Origin: Microbulbifer pacificus
GTDB lineage: Bacteria; Pseudomonadota; Gammaproteobacteria; Pseudomonadales; Cellvibrionaceae
Direction: 5' to 3'
Assembly: GCF_033723955.1 (NCBI RefSeq)
Contig: NZ_CP137555.1
Location: forward strand, 2,596,001-2,660,000
Length of the DNA stretch: 64,000 nucleotides
Shown: positions 8,902 through 17,809 of the stretch, piece after piece
How positions within the stretch are numbered: position 1 is the first letter of the stretch
Layout: each line of letters starts with the position of its first letter
The notes under the pieces: model-generated
What the model was told of the DNA's origin: nothing
What the model saw: the letters and a program-made list of their open reading frames with translations, nothing else
Databases searched by the model: none
Program-made: the position numbers and the translations under genes

Positions 8902-9838
8902 TATGCGCCTGTGGAGCGGTCGGGTCGACAGTGAAGACGGCAAGGCCGGGCGCCGCTGGCACCAGGACATAGTGCCGCTGCACCTCGATAGCCCGCCGGG
9001 CTTCGCCATTCTGGGCTTTGCCAGTGACGAGGGCGTGCGCCGCAACAAGGGGCGCGTCGGCGCCGCCAAGGGCCCGCGTATCCTGCGCCTGGCGCTGGCC
9101 AATCTGCCCAAGACGTTCGGTGCACCGCTGTATGACGCCGGCAATGTGCGGGTGGAGAAAGAGGACCTGGAATCTGCCCAGGCCATGCTCGGCGCCCGCA
9201 TCACCGAGCTGATGAGTTCCGGCCACTTCCCCATGGTATTGGGTGGCGGCCACGAGATCGCCTTTGGCAGTTATCAGGGTATCGCGCGCTGGATGCGTGA
9301 GCAGCACCGGGACAGTACCCTGGGCATCATCAACTTCGATGCCCACCTGGATATCCGCCTGCCGGCGCCCAAGGGTTCTTCCGGCACGCCGTTTTACCAG
9401 ATCGCCGAGCAGTGCGACGTGAATGGTCGTCCCTTCCACTACCTGTGCGTGGGCGCCGCCGCTACCGCCAACACCCCGGCGCTGTATCACCGCGCCGAGG
9501 AGCTGGGGGTGCAAGTGATCTCCGACCGCGAAATCGTGCCCTGGCGCCTGGAACTGGTGCAGAAGCAGATCGAGGACTTTATCGACCGGGTGGATTTCGT
9601 CTATCTCACCATCGATCTGGATGTGTTCCCGGCGGCGGTCATGCCGGCGGTAAGCGCACCGGCGGGTCGCGGCGTCGCGTTCGAGCTGTTCGAGCCGCTG
9701 CTGGATACGGTGCTGGAGTCGAAAAAGGTGTGCCTGGCGGATATCGCCGAGTTCAACCCCTACTTCGATATCGAGGACCACGCCGCGCGCACTGCGGCGC
9801 GGGTGATCTTCCAGATCGCCAACGGCATCAAGGGCTGA
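8885..9838 (+). CDS. hutG: Formimidoylglutamase
   Basis: HutG is a binuclear manganese ureohydrolase that splits N-formimino-L-glutamate to glutamate and formamide. From the ATG at 8885 it has 317 residues. The Mn ligands are His123 (GGGHE), Asp152/His154/Asp156 (NFDAHLD) and Asp244/Asp246 (TIDLDVF). An in-frame extension back to 8720 runs entirely inside hutI and is not needed. A GGGGG ribosome-binding site lies before 8885. With hutH, hutU and hutI it completes the four-step pathway; no hutF or hutG2 deacylase route is seen. Confidence 0.95.
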   Translation: MLQLADMRLWSGRVDSEDGKAGRRWHQDIVPLHLDSPPGFAILGFASDEGVRRNKGRVGAAKGPRILRLALANLPKTFGAPLYDAGNVRVEKEDLESAQAMLGARITELMSSGHFPMVLGGGHEIAFGSYQGIARWMREQHRDSTLGIINFDAHLDIRLPAPKGSSGTPFYQIAEQCDVNGRPFHYLCVGAAATANTPALYHRAEELGVQVISDREIVPWRLELVQKQIEDFIDRVDFVYLTIDLDVFPAAVMPAVSAPAGRGVAFELFEPLLDTVLESKKVCLADIAEFNPYFDIEDHAARTAARVIFQIANGIKG

Positions 9839-10203
9839 CCGCACTCGCCAACTGGCGCCCCGTCTCGGGCGCCACCCACCCTTTTCCAAACCCCTCCTGA
9901 ATTCGCCATCGGCGGTTGGTATTGCCCGCCAATTGGTACGCCCGTCCAGAAAGTGTGACGCGCGTCGCAATTTATTGCGGTTCACTGCGAAAAAACCGCA
10001 ATAAAGTCGACACTTGCAACAAATATGTGGAATAAATTTTGCCGGTGCATAGTGGCGCCGCAATCATTGTGCTAATTTCCGGCCGCAGAACTCTGAGAAT
10101 AATCCCGGGGTAGGGATTGCAGGGCAGTAGGTCGGTGAAACGTATCCGGCACCCTATAGCTGTGTATTTCGACAGAGCAATAAAAAACTTTTAGGGGATA
10201 TTT
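9839..10203. other. Intergenic region between hutG and a TonB receptor gene
   Basis: This 365-bp stretch has no convincing gene. It contains a 12-bp perfect inverted repeat (TTTATTGCGGTT at 9971-9982 and AACCGCAATAAA at 9994-10005, 11-base loop) with no T tract. The receptor start at 10204 is preceded by TTTTAGGGGATATTT, a usable ribosome-binding site. No clear hutG terminator is visible, so readthrough into the receptor is possible. Confidence 0.6.
9971..10005. promoter_or_regulatory. Inverted repeat upstream of the TonB receptor
   Basis: TTTATTGCGGTT and AACCGCAATAAA are exact 12-bp reverse complements separated by 11 bases, starting 133 bp after hutG and ending about 200 bp before the receptor. 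The lack of a T tract argues against an intrinsic terminator. An operator or an RNA hairpin are both possible. Confidence 0.45.
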
Positions 10204-12693
10204 ATGAGCAAGTTCCAACTGAACGGGCGGCGTCCCATTGCGCTCGCGGTAGCTTTTGCCGCAGGTGCGGTGGTACCGGCTTTTGCCAATGCCGTCGAAA
10301 TGGATGAAATCATCGTTACCGCGCAGAAGCGCGAGCAGAACGCGCTGGAAGTACCGGTAACCGTAGACACCTTCTCCACCGCCGATATGGAAAACACCAA
10401 TGCGCTGAAACTCAGCGACATGGCGGACTATATCCCCGGTTTTGAAGCCGGCTCCGGCGTCACCCAGTCTGCGCTGAGCATTCGTGGCGTCAGCAGCTCC
10501 AACATCAGCGCCGGTGGCGACCCGTCTGTTGCCGTTTTCTATGACGACGCCTACGTGCCGGCGCCGGCCACTTCCATGTCCTTCTCCGACATGCAGCGTG
10601 TGGAAGTATTGAAGGGCCCGCAGGGTACCCTGTTCGGACGCAACGCCGCGGCCGGTACCGTCAACCTGGTACCGAATCCGCCACAGCAGGATTTCGAGGC
10701 CTTCGTATCCACCCGCGTTGGCAACTACGGTCTGACCCAGCTTGAAGGTATGGTCAATGCCCCGCTGGCGGACAACTTCTTCGTGCGCGGCAACCTGATG
10801 AGCTTCCAGCGCGACGGCTTTGTGGAAAACGTATTCCCGGGTGGCGATGACGCCGGCGCGGAAGACATCGTTACCGGTCGTGTTGCCGCCCTGTGGCAGA
10901 TCACCGACAAGACCGCCGCCCAGCTGTCTTACGACTGGGACGAAGTGGACAACGCTGCGCGCCAGGCCATCGGTGTCAGCGAATACGCCTACAGCACCAA
11001 TCCGTTTGACCGCAAGGTGGAAAACGACGTGGTAAACGGCGGCGAGACCCGCTCCATGTCCTCCGTCAACGCCAAGCTGACTCACGCGTTCGACGACGCC
11101 TGGAGCATGAAGTGGGTGTCCAACTTCCGTCAGTGGGAAACCACCAACCGTGAGGAAGAAGACGGCACCGCGGATATCACCCGCTACCTGGACACCAACA
11201 ACGTGTTCGATTCCGATATCAGCTACCACGAGCTGCAGGTGAACTTCAGCGGCGACCGCCTGAAAGCGGTTATGGGTGCCAACTACTCCCACGAGAACAT
11301 CTACCAGCGCACCGATGTGACCGCTTCCGCCGAGTCCATCACCCGTCTGGTGACCACCGACATCGTCAATAACCAGGACCTGCGCGATATGATCGCTTAC
11401 GGTGCCGCCATGGAAGCGGGCGGTATGCCGGGCGATGGCGGTGTGGGTGACGCGGCCGCAGCTTACGCGCTGGGCGCGCTGGATACCGTCGACCACCTGT
11501 GGGAAGAGGGTGACTGGAACACCTTCACCACGCTGGTTGGCCTGGGCCAGGTACCGCAGGCAGACGCCTATTACGACGCGATCGCTGCCCAGCTGGGTAC
11601 CGGCATGCTGTTCGGCCCGCAGGAGTTCGCCGGCAAATACTGGACCGAGTCCGTGGAAAACACCGGTGACTTCACCAACTACGGTGTCTACGCCGATTTT
11701 GACTACGAGCTGAGCGAAAACTTCAGCGTGCTCGCCGGCCTGCGCTACAGCACTGACGAGAAGTCCTTCACCTGGGAGACCCCCGGAACCAGCTTCCGCG
11801 ATATGCGCGACGGTGTGGAAGAAGTGATTTTCTCTGCTGCGGACGCCTACAACGTGGGCGAGGGTGTGCGCCGCGCCTCTGACAAGTGGAGTGCCACCAC
11901 CGGTCGTGTCGTGGGCCAGTACCACTTCACCGACGACGCCATGGCGTACCTGTCCTACTCCACCGGCTACAAGTCCGGCGGTTTCGACTCCCTCAACCTG
12001 CTGACCGCGGACAACCCGATCGAGCCGGAAGAGGTGGACAACATCGAGCTGGGCATCAAGGGTGATCTGCTGGAAAACCTGCGCGTGCAGCTGAGCTACT
12101 TCGACATGACCGTCGACAACCGCCAGCGCAGCGTCGAGAGCAAGCGTCCGGAATCCGCCAACGCGCTGCCGACCGTGATCAACGGCGACCAGCAGTTCAA
12201 CGGCGTGGAAGTCACCGTCGACTGGATGGCAACCGAGTCCATGCGCTTCGGCCTCGTGACCACCGTGCGCGATGCGGATTCCAAGTGGGAGCCCTACTAC
12301 GATGCACAGGGTGAACTGCAGTCCGAGCGCCAGAAGTCTTCCGTAGACACCGCCTACACCGTCACCTTCGACTGGGCGCCGGCAGTCTCCGTGGGCGACC
12401 TGAACCTGCACCTGGACTACATCTTCGCCGAGAACAGCGACCAGCTTGAGCCGGGCTTCGTTGCCAGCTTCAGCGACATCGAGGGCGTAGGTGCGGACGA
12501 CAAGCGTCTGAACGGCCGTATGGTGTGGATGAGTGGCGGTGGCCAGTACGAGCTGGCGCTGTGGGGCCGCAACCTGCTGGACAACGAGCGCACAGGTATC
12601 CCCAGCGGTCGTACCATGTCGGTGTTCGGTACCCCCTACACCTCCGTGTCCGAGCCGCGCACCTACGGTGCCGAGGTTCGCTACAACTTCTAA
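10204..12693 (+). CDS. TonB-dependent outer-membrane receptor
   Basis: This 829-residue protein has a signal peptide ending near AFANA-VE (about residue 30), a TonB box region (DEIIVTAQKRE), a plug domain to about residue 160 (LSIRGVSSSNISAGGDPSVAVFYDD and RVEVLKGPQGTLFGRNAAAGTVNLV) and a 22-strand type barrel ending in VRYNF, with the terminal Phe typical of outer-membrane proteins. It imports an unknown substrate using TonB energy. It lies downstream of hutG with no obvious terminator between, so uptake of histidine-derived or peptide substrates is possible but unproven. The sequence type is shared by siderophore and sugar receptors. Confidence 0.92.
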   Translation: MSKFQLNGRRPIALAVAFAAGAVVPAFANAVEMDEIIVTAQKREQNALEVPVTVDTFSTADMENTNALKLSDMADYIPGFEAGSGVTQSALSIRGVSSSNISAGGDPSVAVFYDDAYVPAPATSMSFSDMQRVEVLKGPQGTLFGRNAAAGTVNLVPNPPQQDFEAFVSTRVGNYGLTQLEGMVNAPLADNFFVRGNLMSFQRDGFVENVFPGGDDAGAEDIVTGRVAALWQITDKTAAQLSYDWDEVDNAARQAIGVSEYAYSTNPFDRKVENDVVNGGETRSMSSVNAKLTHAFDDAWSMKWVSNFRQWETTNREEEDGTADITRYLDTNNVFDSDISYHELQVNFSGDRLKAVMGANYSHENIYQRTDVTASAESITRLVTTDIVNNQDLRDMIAYGAAMEAGGMPGDGGVGDAAAAYALGALDTVDHLWEEGDWNTFTTLVGLGQVPQADAYYDAIAAQLGTGMLFGPQEFAGKYWTESVENTGDFTNYGVYADFDYELSENFSVLAGLRYSTDEKSFTWETPGTSFRDMRDGVEEVIFSAADAYNVGEGVRRASDKWSATTGRVVGQYHFTDDAMAYLSYSTGYKSGGFDSLNLLTADNPIEPEEVDNIELGIKGDLLENLRVQLSYFDMTVDNRQRSVESKRPESANALPTVINGDQQFNGVEVTVDWMATESMRFGLVTTVRDADSKWEPYYDAQGELQSERQKSSVDTAYTVTFDWAPAVSVGDLNLHLDYIFAENSDQLEPGFVASFSDIEGVGADDKRLNGRMVWMSGGGQYELALWGRNLLDNERTGIPSGRTMSVFGTPYTSVSEPRTYGAEVRYNF

Positions 12694-12746
12694 GGGGTTT
12701 CATTACCCAGGGGTTGCGGGTCCAGCCCGCGACCCGGAAGTGCGAA

Positions 12747-12777
12747 AAAGCCGCCCGCTATGCGGGCGGCTTTTTTT
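12747..12777. terminator. Bidirectional intrinsic terminator
   Basis: A 12-bp stem (AAAGCCGCCCGC paired with GCGGGCGGCTTT, loop TAT) is followed by a T run on the plus strand and flanked by an A run on the other side. It ends the TonB receptor transcript and also serves the convergent Nudix gene. Confidence 0.93.
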
Positions 12778-12787
12778 GTGCTCGTGC

Positions 12788-13372
12788 TCAGCGCTCCGGT
12801 ACCTCGGGCTCGCTGTGGGTGGGCTCCGGCGGCTGTTGCCGCGGCGGGCGCCGCGCCTCCAGATAGCGCTCGATATACGGCTTGTGGGTGTAGATCACAT
12901 CTTCCGGCAGCCGGTGCAGGTCGAAGAAGCGGTAACCGTAGATTTCGCCGTCGCGGATCGCAATGTGCTGTTCCTTGAGACGCCCGCGGATGGCGATATT
13001 GATGATCCCCGAGCGCGGCACCTTGTTGACTTCCAGCACCTCGAAATCGTCGATCTTGATGTTGAGTTCCTCGCGCAGCTCCCGCCGCGCCGACTCCTCG
13101 AACGACTCGTTGCGCTCCACCCAGCCACCGGGCAGGGCCCACTTGTCCTGGTAGGTATGGCGCACCAGCAGCAACTGGTTGTTGCGTTCCACGAAATACA
13201 CCATCCCCACCACAAACTTGTCGGTGAGCGCATAGGAGATATTCCAGCGGATCTTCGGCGGCAGCTTGCGGTAGAGCTCGTACTTGAGCCCGGGAAAAGC
13301 CAAAAACGCCCCCGTCACCAGCAGGCCCACTGCCAGCAGCACGAAAATGGTTCTTTTCAGGAGTGATCGCAT
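12788..13372 (-). CDS. Membrane-anchored Nudix hydrolase
   Basis: The protein has 194 residues. Residues about 7-28 are a hydrophobic segment (TIFVLLAVGLLVTGAFLAF), probably one N-terminal transmembrane helix. The Nudix domain follows, with its box at 83-105 (G-x5-E-x7-REL-R-EEL-N-I). The consensus REUxEExGU has Gly where this protein has Asn104; the catalytic Glu residues Glu98, Glu101 and Glu102 are kept. The C-terminus is Pro-rich. The substrate cannot be told from sequence; Nudix enzymes hydrolyse nucleoside diphosphates linked to another moiety. The gene stands alone, divergent from the beta-lactamase gene. Confidence 0.88.
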   Translation of the reverse strand: MRSLLKRTIFVLLAVGLLVTGAFLAFPGLKYELYRKLPPKIRWNISYALTDKFVVGMVYFVERNNQLLLVRHTYQDKWALPGGWVERNESFEESARRELREELNIKIDDFEVLEVNKVPRSGIINIAIRGRLKEQHIAIRDGEIYGYRFFDLHRLPEDVIYTHKPYIERYLEARRPPRQQPPEPTHSEPEVPER

Positions 13373-13625
13373 GTTCCCGGGGCGGCTTCTTTCATGGCAA
13401 TAACAGGTAGAGTGTATCCGACAGGTATCGGGGCTTTCGAGTTCTGTTTGGGAGGCGGATTTTTACCGGTACCGTTGCAGACCCGACATTTGTTCGGGCT
13501 ATAGTGCTCTAAGCGCCCGCTTACCCGCTCAAGGGTCAGACAGCAATAATAATCCGCGGTTTCGCCAGTCCGGGTGTGTGATACATCCACCGCGCGATAC
13601 CGCTGCCCAGCAAAGGAATGACTTA

Positions 13626-14900
13626 ATGGCGTCAAAAACCTCGCGAATCACCCCGCCCCGAGGCGTTCTGCGTAATAGGTGCCGATTACTGGCTGGCCTG
13701 CTGATGGCCGTTGTCGCCACTTCTGTCACGGCGCAATCCCCGGCGTTGGTGGGCGAGGCTGCACCGGTCAAATCGACGCCTGCGGTGATCGAGCCGGCGC
13801 AGCTGGAAACCATTGTGGTAACAGCGATCCAGCCGCTGGTGGAGAAATATCAGGTGCCGGGCGTGGCGCTCGCGCTCACCATCGACGGCGAACCCTACTT
13901 TTTCAATATCGGCGACACGGCAATGGAGGGCGGGGCGCCGGTGACCGAGCGCACCCTGTTTGAAATCGGCTCGGTGAGCAAAACCTTCACCGCCACCCTC
14001 GCGGCCTATGCGGAAGTTAAGGGGGCGCTGGATTTTCGCAAGCCCGTGAGCGCCTACCTGCCAGCATTGCGCGGCAGCGCCATGGATTCCATCGCCGTGC
14101 TCAACCTCGCCACGCATACCGCCGGACATTTCCCTCTGCAGGTCCCGGCGGATGTGCGCAGCGACGAGCAGTTGCTGGATTACTTCCGCAACTGGCAGCC
14201 GCAATATACACCCGGCAGCAAGCGTACCTATTCCAACCCCGGTAGTGGCCTGCTGGGGCTGGTGGCCGCGCGCAGCCTGCACCAGCCCTTTGCCAGCGCA
14301 ATGGAGGAGCATATTTTCCGCGGGCTGGGGCTGTCGGATACCTACATCCGGGTACCCGCCGAAAAAATGGCGGGCTACGCCGAGGGCCACAACAGCAAAC
14401 ATCAGCCAGTGCGTCTCGATATGGGGCTGTTGGGTGAAGAGGCCTATGGCGTGCGATCGAGCGCCGCCGACTTGACCCGCTATCTGGCGGCGCAGATGCA
14501 GCTGGTGAAGGTGAGCGGGGATCTGGAAAAAGCGCTTGCACAAACCCGCCGCGGTTATTTCGAAACCGACCACTATGTGCAGGATATGGTATGGGAACAG
14601 TACCCTCTGCCGGTAAAGGCGTCGCGGTTGCTCGCGGGTAATGCCCGGGACATGATCGGCGACCAACCGGTGGTTGCGATCTCTCCCGCGCTGGCCGTGC
14701 AGAAAAATGTACTGATCAACAAGACCGGCTCCACGGGCGGTTTCTCCACTTACGTGGCGTTTATCCCGGAAAAGCATTTTGGCTTTGTGCTGCTCGCCAA
14801 TAAATATTTTCCCAACGAGGAGCGGGTGGAGGTGATGTACAAGATTCTGGAATCGCTCATGCCTGACGTCACTGCGGCGGAAACTGATGCAAAGCAGTAA
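13626..14900 (+). CDS. Class C (AmpC-type) beta-lactamase
   Basis: From the ATG at 13626 (ribosome-binding site AAAGGA) this 424-residue protein has an N-terminal signal peptide ending near VTAQ. The class C motifs are all present: the nucleophile Ser116 in SVSK (Lys119), Tyr202-Ser203-Asn204 in place of YAN, and Lys366-Thr-Gly368. The segment EEAYGVRSSAADLTRYL is also typical of AmpC. It is somewhat longer than the usual 360-390 residues because of a longer N-terminal leader. It should act in the periplasm on beta-lactams. No ampR is next to it. A D-alanyl-D-alanine carboxypeptidase-like role is a weaker alternative. Confidence 0.9.
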   Translation: MASKTSRITPPRGVLRNRCRLLAGLLMAVVATSVTAQSPALVGEAAPVKSTPAVIEPAQLETIVVTAIQPLVEKYQVPGVALALTIDGEPYFFNIGDTAMEGGAPVTERTLFEIGSVSKTFTATLAAYAEVKGALDFRKPVSAYLPALRGSAMDSIAVLNLATHTAGHFPLQVPADVRSDEQLLDYFRNWQPQYTPGSKRTYSNPGSGLLGLVAARSLHQPFASAMEEHIFRGLGLSDTYIRVPAEKMAGYAEGHNSKHQPVRLDMGLLGEEAYGVRSSAADLTRYLAAQMQLVKVSGDLEKALAQTRRGYFETDHYVQDMVWEQYPLPVKASRLLAGNARDMIGDQPVVAISPALAVQKNVLINKTGSTGGFSTYVAFIPEKHFGFVLLANKYFPNEERVEVMYKILESLMPDVTAAETDAKQ

Positions 14901-15007
14901 GCTCCGCAGAGTTTCTTACCGGGGTTGGTGATACCGGCAGATTTTTGGCATGCTGCGTGCATTCAGTAATGCGTTTATTGGTGTACGTGGTACCGGGGAA
15001 AATTCGA

Positions 15008-15781
15008 ATGCAGGAAGTAACAGCAAAGATTATGCCGCGGGATGACCGCCAGTTTATTGGCAAAGTGCACTCGGAAGTCGACAAAAGAACCGGCGTGCGC
15101 CTGGTTACCTGTGAATTTGATGCGGCCGGCTATCAGCCGGAGCTGTATGCAGAGCTGGGTATCGCCATGCCTGAAGCCATCGTGGGTTCGGTGCCCAAGC
15201 GTCAGGCGGAATTTCTCGCGGGCCGATATGCCGCGGCGCTGGCGTTGCAACATCTCGCCCCGGTGCGCAATCAGGATGTACAGGTTGGCATTGGTGAACA
15301 GCGCAACCCGCTGTGGCCGAGCGGTGTGGTCGGCTCCATATCCCACGTAGGCAGTGTGGCGGTGTGTGCGGTAAGCCGCCGTATGGACAAGGATTACCTG
15401 GGGATTGATGTGGAAGTGTTGATTCCCACCCGGGTCTGCCGCGAGATAGCAGCGATTGTGGCCACCAGGCAGGAGAGGGAACTGCTCAGCGTCGAGGGTC
15501 TGTCCGAGAGGGTGGCGCTCACCCTGATCTTTTCCGCCAAAGAGAGCCTGTTCAAGGCACTTTATCCGAGCGTGCGCGATTATTTCGGTTTCGAGGTTGC
15601 CGAGGCGGTTGAGCTAAGACTTGCGGACCATACGCTGGTGTTGCGCCTGGTCGAGCGCTTCGCCAACAAACACAATTTGCCGCGGGATTACCAATGCCAG
15701 TTCACCCTGGGGGAGCACTGGATCCAGTCGGTCACCTGCGGGCAATTTCCGCATCGAGCGAACCTGAAGGCGATCGACTGA
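15008..15781 (+). CDS. 4'-phosphopantetheinyl transferase (EntD/Sfp-like)
   Basis: The enzyme moves 4'-phosphopantetheine from CoA to a carrier-protein serine, activating fatty acid, polyketide or nonribosomal peptide synthases. From the ATG at 15008 (upstream GGGGA) it has 257 residues. The three family motifs are present: VGSISHVG, LGIDVE with Asp134 and Glu136 (Mg ligands), and FSAKESLFKALYP with Lys178, Glu179 and Lys183. The GSISH motif and overall length point to the EntD subgroup. No NRPS, PKS or siderophore gene is visible here, so its carrier protein is elsewhere. A TTG start at 14945 is less likely. Confidence 0.9.
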   Translation: MQEVTAKIMPRDDRQFIGKVHSEVDKRTGVRLVTCEFDAAGYQPELYAELGIAMPEAIVGSVPKRQAEFLAGRYAAALALQHLAPVRNQDVQVGIGEQRNPLWPSGVVGSISHVGSVAVCAVSRRMDKDYLGIDVEVLIPTRVCREIAAIVATRQERELLSVEGLSERVALTLIFSAKESLFKALYPSVRDYFGFEVAEAVELRLADHTLVLRLVERFANKHNLPRDYQCQFTLGEHWIQSVTCGQFPHRANLKAID

Positions 15782-15807
15782 CCCAATCCCATGGGTTTTT
15801 GAATTGC

Positions 15808-16221
15808 CTATCCCAGTTTTACCAGCAACTCCACTGCCTTGCTTAGCTGGGTTTCACTCAATCCCGAAGTCAGCTCTTCGGCGATGTGCGTGAAACTCAC
15901 ACTGGCATCCTGGTAGAGCGACTTTCCGGTTTTCGACAACCTGACCAGGCTCTGCCTGGCATCGCGCGGGTTCTGCACCTTTTCCACCACACCGTTTTTC
16001 TCCATGGGCAGCAGCAGGCGGGTGACGCCGGATGCGCTCATACCGAGATATTCCGCGAGTTCTATTCTGGAAACCTCCTGTGGGCACTGGCACAGGTAGT
16101 CCATGACCAGATATTCGGTCAGGCTGATGCCGTGGACGCTTAAACGGTTGCCGGCCTTGCGGGCCAGTTTGGCGGAGAGAATGGCGTTCTGGATGATAAA
16201 CGCTGAGCTGGTATTAGGCAT
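15808..16221 (-). CDS. MarR-family transcriptional regulator
   Basis: This 137-residue protein is a typical MarR winged helix: a recognition helix in RIELAEYLGMSASGVTRLLLPMEKNGVVEKV (about 52-82) and a wing with DARQSLVRLSKTGKSLY (about 86-102). The N- and C-terminal helices form the dimer interface. No redox Cys pair is seen near the N-terminus. It stands alone between the convergent phosphopantetheinyl transferase gene and the co-directional M64 peptidase gene, which lies upstream of it. Its ligand and targets are unknown. Confidence 0.88.
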   Translation of the reverse strand: MPNTSSAFIIQNAILSAKLARKAGNRLSVHGISLTEYLVMDYLCQCPQEVSRIELAEYLGMSASGVTRLLLPMEKNGVVEKVQNPRDARQSLVRLSKTGKSLYQDASVSFTHIAEELTSGLSETQLSKAVELLVKLG

Positions 16222-16297
16222 GACAGTTATGCTGCATTAATAGTTGATCAAGCAAGTATATGTGCGGCATTTGTTCTGTCAAGGATAGTGTTGCCGC

Positions 16298-17629
16298 CTA
16301 TTTTCCGACATCGCTTCCGGCAGTTGCTTCGATCACTTCGCGGATGCCATTGGCACACACGGGGCAAAACTGGTTGTCGCCGCCGTCGCGCAGCATCAGG
16401 CAGTTAAGTGTCGGCCGGTAGTACTGGGTGGGGCTGTAATTGGCTCCCTGAAAGGCACCGACTTCGTTGATGTAAGGCTCTTCCAGCAGCCAGCTCTGGT
16501 CTCCTTTCAGGGTATCGAGATAGCGCTGTTTCTGCCACGGCGTTGGCAGGGGCGTTGATGCTTTGATCAAGTGCGCCCACTTGAGATTCTTTTTATCCAG
16601 CAGTGCGGTGATATTGGGCTCGTGGGGTTCCACCACTTTTTCCGCGTCCGCGTAGCCGGGGGTTGCGTGGAAGTATTCGTCTGCGAGACCGGCGAGATGG
16701 TGGCCGAGTTCGTGTACCAGCAGGAAGCGCATGCGCGGCTCGAACACCGGAACCACGGTGTAAGCGCGATAGATGCCACTGGCACTGTAGGTGCTGGAAT
16801 TGGTCAGGATCACGATATTGTCGTAGGGCACCTGCATGGCAGCGTTGCGCAGGCGATGGTCTTCCATGGTCAGCGCGTAGCGGGCCATCCCCAGTGCATT
16901 GGGGTTGACCTTCAGCGCGGTGTCGCCACCGAGCGTGGCTTCGCTTGAGGGAAGGAACAGGGCGCGCACATTGAATTTTTCCCGCAGGCTTGCGTATGGC
17001 TCGACGCCAAACAGCGTCTCACTCGCCTGCTGCGCGGCATCAAAAAATTTTTCCCGTTCTTTTTCGGTAAAGCCTTCAGCAATAAACAATAGATCCAGGT
17101 GGCTTTCCGGCGCGCCGTGAATTTCAAGATCCCGCGCGATCGTCGGCAGTTCAGATAGCGCAGTAACGGGTTTGGTATTTGCGTCGATGGAGGTCTGCCA
17201 GACGCGCTCGAAAGGCTGCCCCTCCTGATCCAGCTTTCTGCGCGAAATTATCAGAGTGGAATCATTTGCCGGGGCCGGAAAGCGCACCGATTCCTGGAAA
17301 GTCTTGCGGCTGCTGGTGGCCTCCACGCCGTGGGACCAGTCGGAATACACCGAGCTGTAGCTGTAGGAGAACCAGGGTTTCGCTGCGCCGATTTCAAACA
17401 GTTCGACCTTGTAGTCGCCCCGTTCCAGGCCATCTTGTGTGGGCCCACTCCAGCGCTGGGGTTCCTCCAGCAACTGCTCGATTGCAAAGGTTTCCGCGGC
17501 TGCGTTGCCGCCCTCATGCATGAAGTCCAGCCGCCATATGGGCGCGGGCGTAGGTGCCGGCGAACCGGCCGCAACCGGCAGGGCGATCAGGGCCGATAAG
17601 GTGAGAAGCAGCAGATGCAGGTTGCGCAT
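16298..17629 (-). CDS. M64-family (IgA peptidase-like) zinc metallopeptidase, secreted
   Basis: The chosen ATG at 17629 begins a clean signal peptide (MRNLHLLLLTLSALIALPVAAG); a GTG at 17659 would only add eleven residues before it. The protein has 443 residues. An N-terminal beta domain (about 25-160) precedes the catalytic domain, which has the zinc motif His306-Glu307-x-x-His310 and the metzincin-like Asp317 in HELGHHLAGLADEY. The C-terminal NCLMLRDGGDNQFCPVCANGI segment is typical of M64. The family includes IgA-cleaving enzymes of host-associated bacteria; in a marine organism the substrate is probably some other extracellular protein. It is divergent from the DUF3857 gene. Confidence 0.9.
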   Translation of the reverse strand: MRNLHLLLLTLSALIALPVAAGSPAPTPAPIWRLDFMHEGGNAAAETFAIEQLLEEPQRWSGPTQDGLERGDYKVELFEIGAAKPWFSYSYSSVYSDWSHGVEATSSRKTFQESVRFPAPANDSTLIISRRKLDQEGQPFERVWQTSIDANTKPVTALSELPTIARDLEIHGAPESHLDLLFIAEGFTEKEREKFFDAAQQASETLFGVEPYASLREKFNVRALFLPSSEATLGGDTALKVNPNALGMARYALTMEDHRLRNAAMQVPYDNIVILTNSSTYSASGIYRAYTVVPVFEPRMRFLLVHELGHHLAGLADEYFHATPGYADAEKVVEPHEPNITALLDKKNLKWAHLIKASTPLPTPWQKQRYLDTLKGDQSWLLEEPYINEVGAFQGANYSPTQYYRPTLNCLMLRDGGDNQFCPVCANGIREVIEATAGSDVGK

Positions 17630-17809
17630 GAGGGCACCAATACAAAATAAACCGGCCACACGTTAACGGCCGCGGCGCGCGACGGCAACCAGTGCAGCAT
17701 TGCCGGACGTGGTACTCCCCCCATGCAGCCTATATGATGGACCGCAGGCGACAGCGCTCAATGTGCGGTCGCCTGCAGTTCATCTATTGCCTGTATGCAG
17801 TGAAAAATA

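Noticed and set aside
10072..12411. 779-codon open frame on the minus strand
   Set aside because: It lies entirely antisense to the first TonB receptor gene, has low-complexity Val/Gly/His content and no domain. High GC removes stop codons from the opposite strand.
12788..15781. Possible ampR/ampC pair or antibiotic island
   Set aside because: The neighbours of the beta-lactamase gene are a Nudix protein and a phosphopantetheinyl transferase. There is no LysR-type gene, integron site or transposase.
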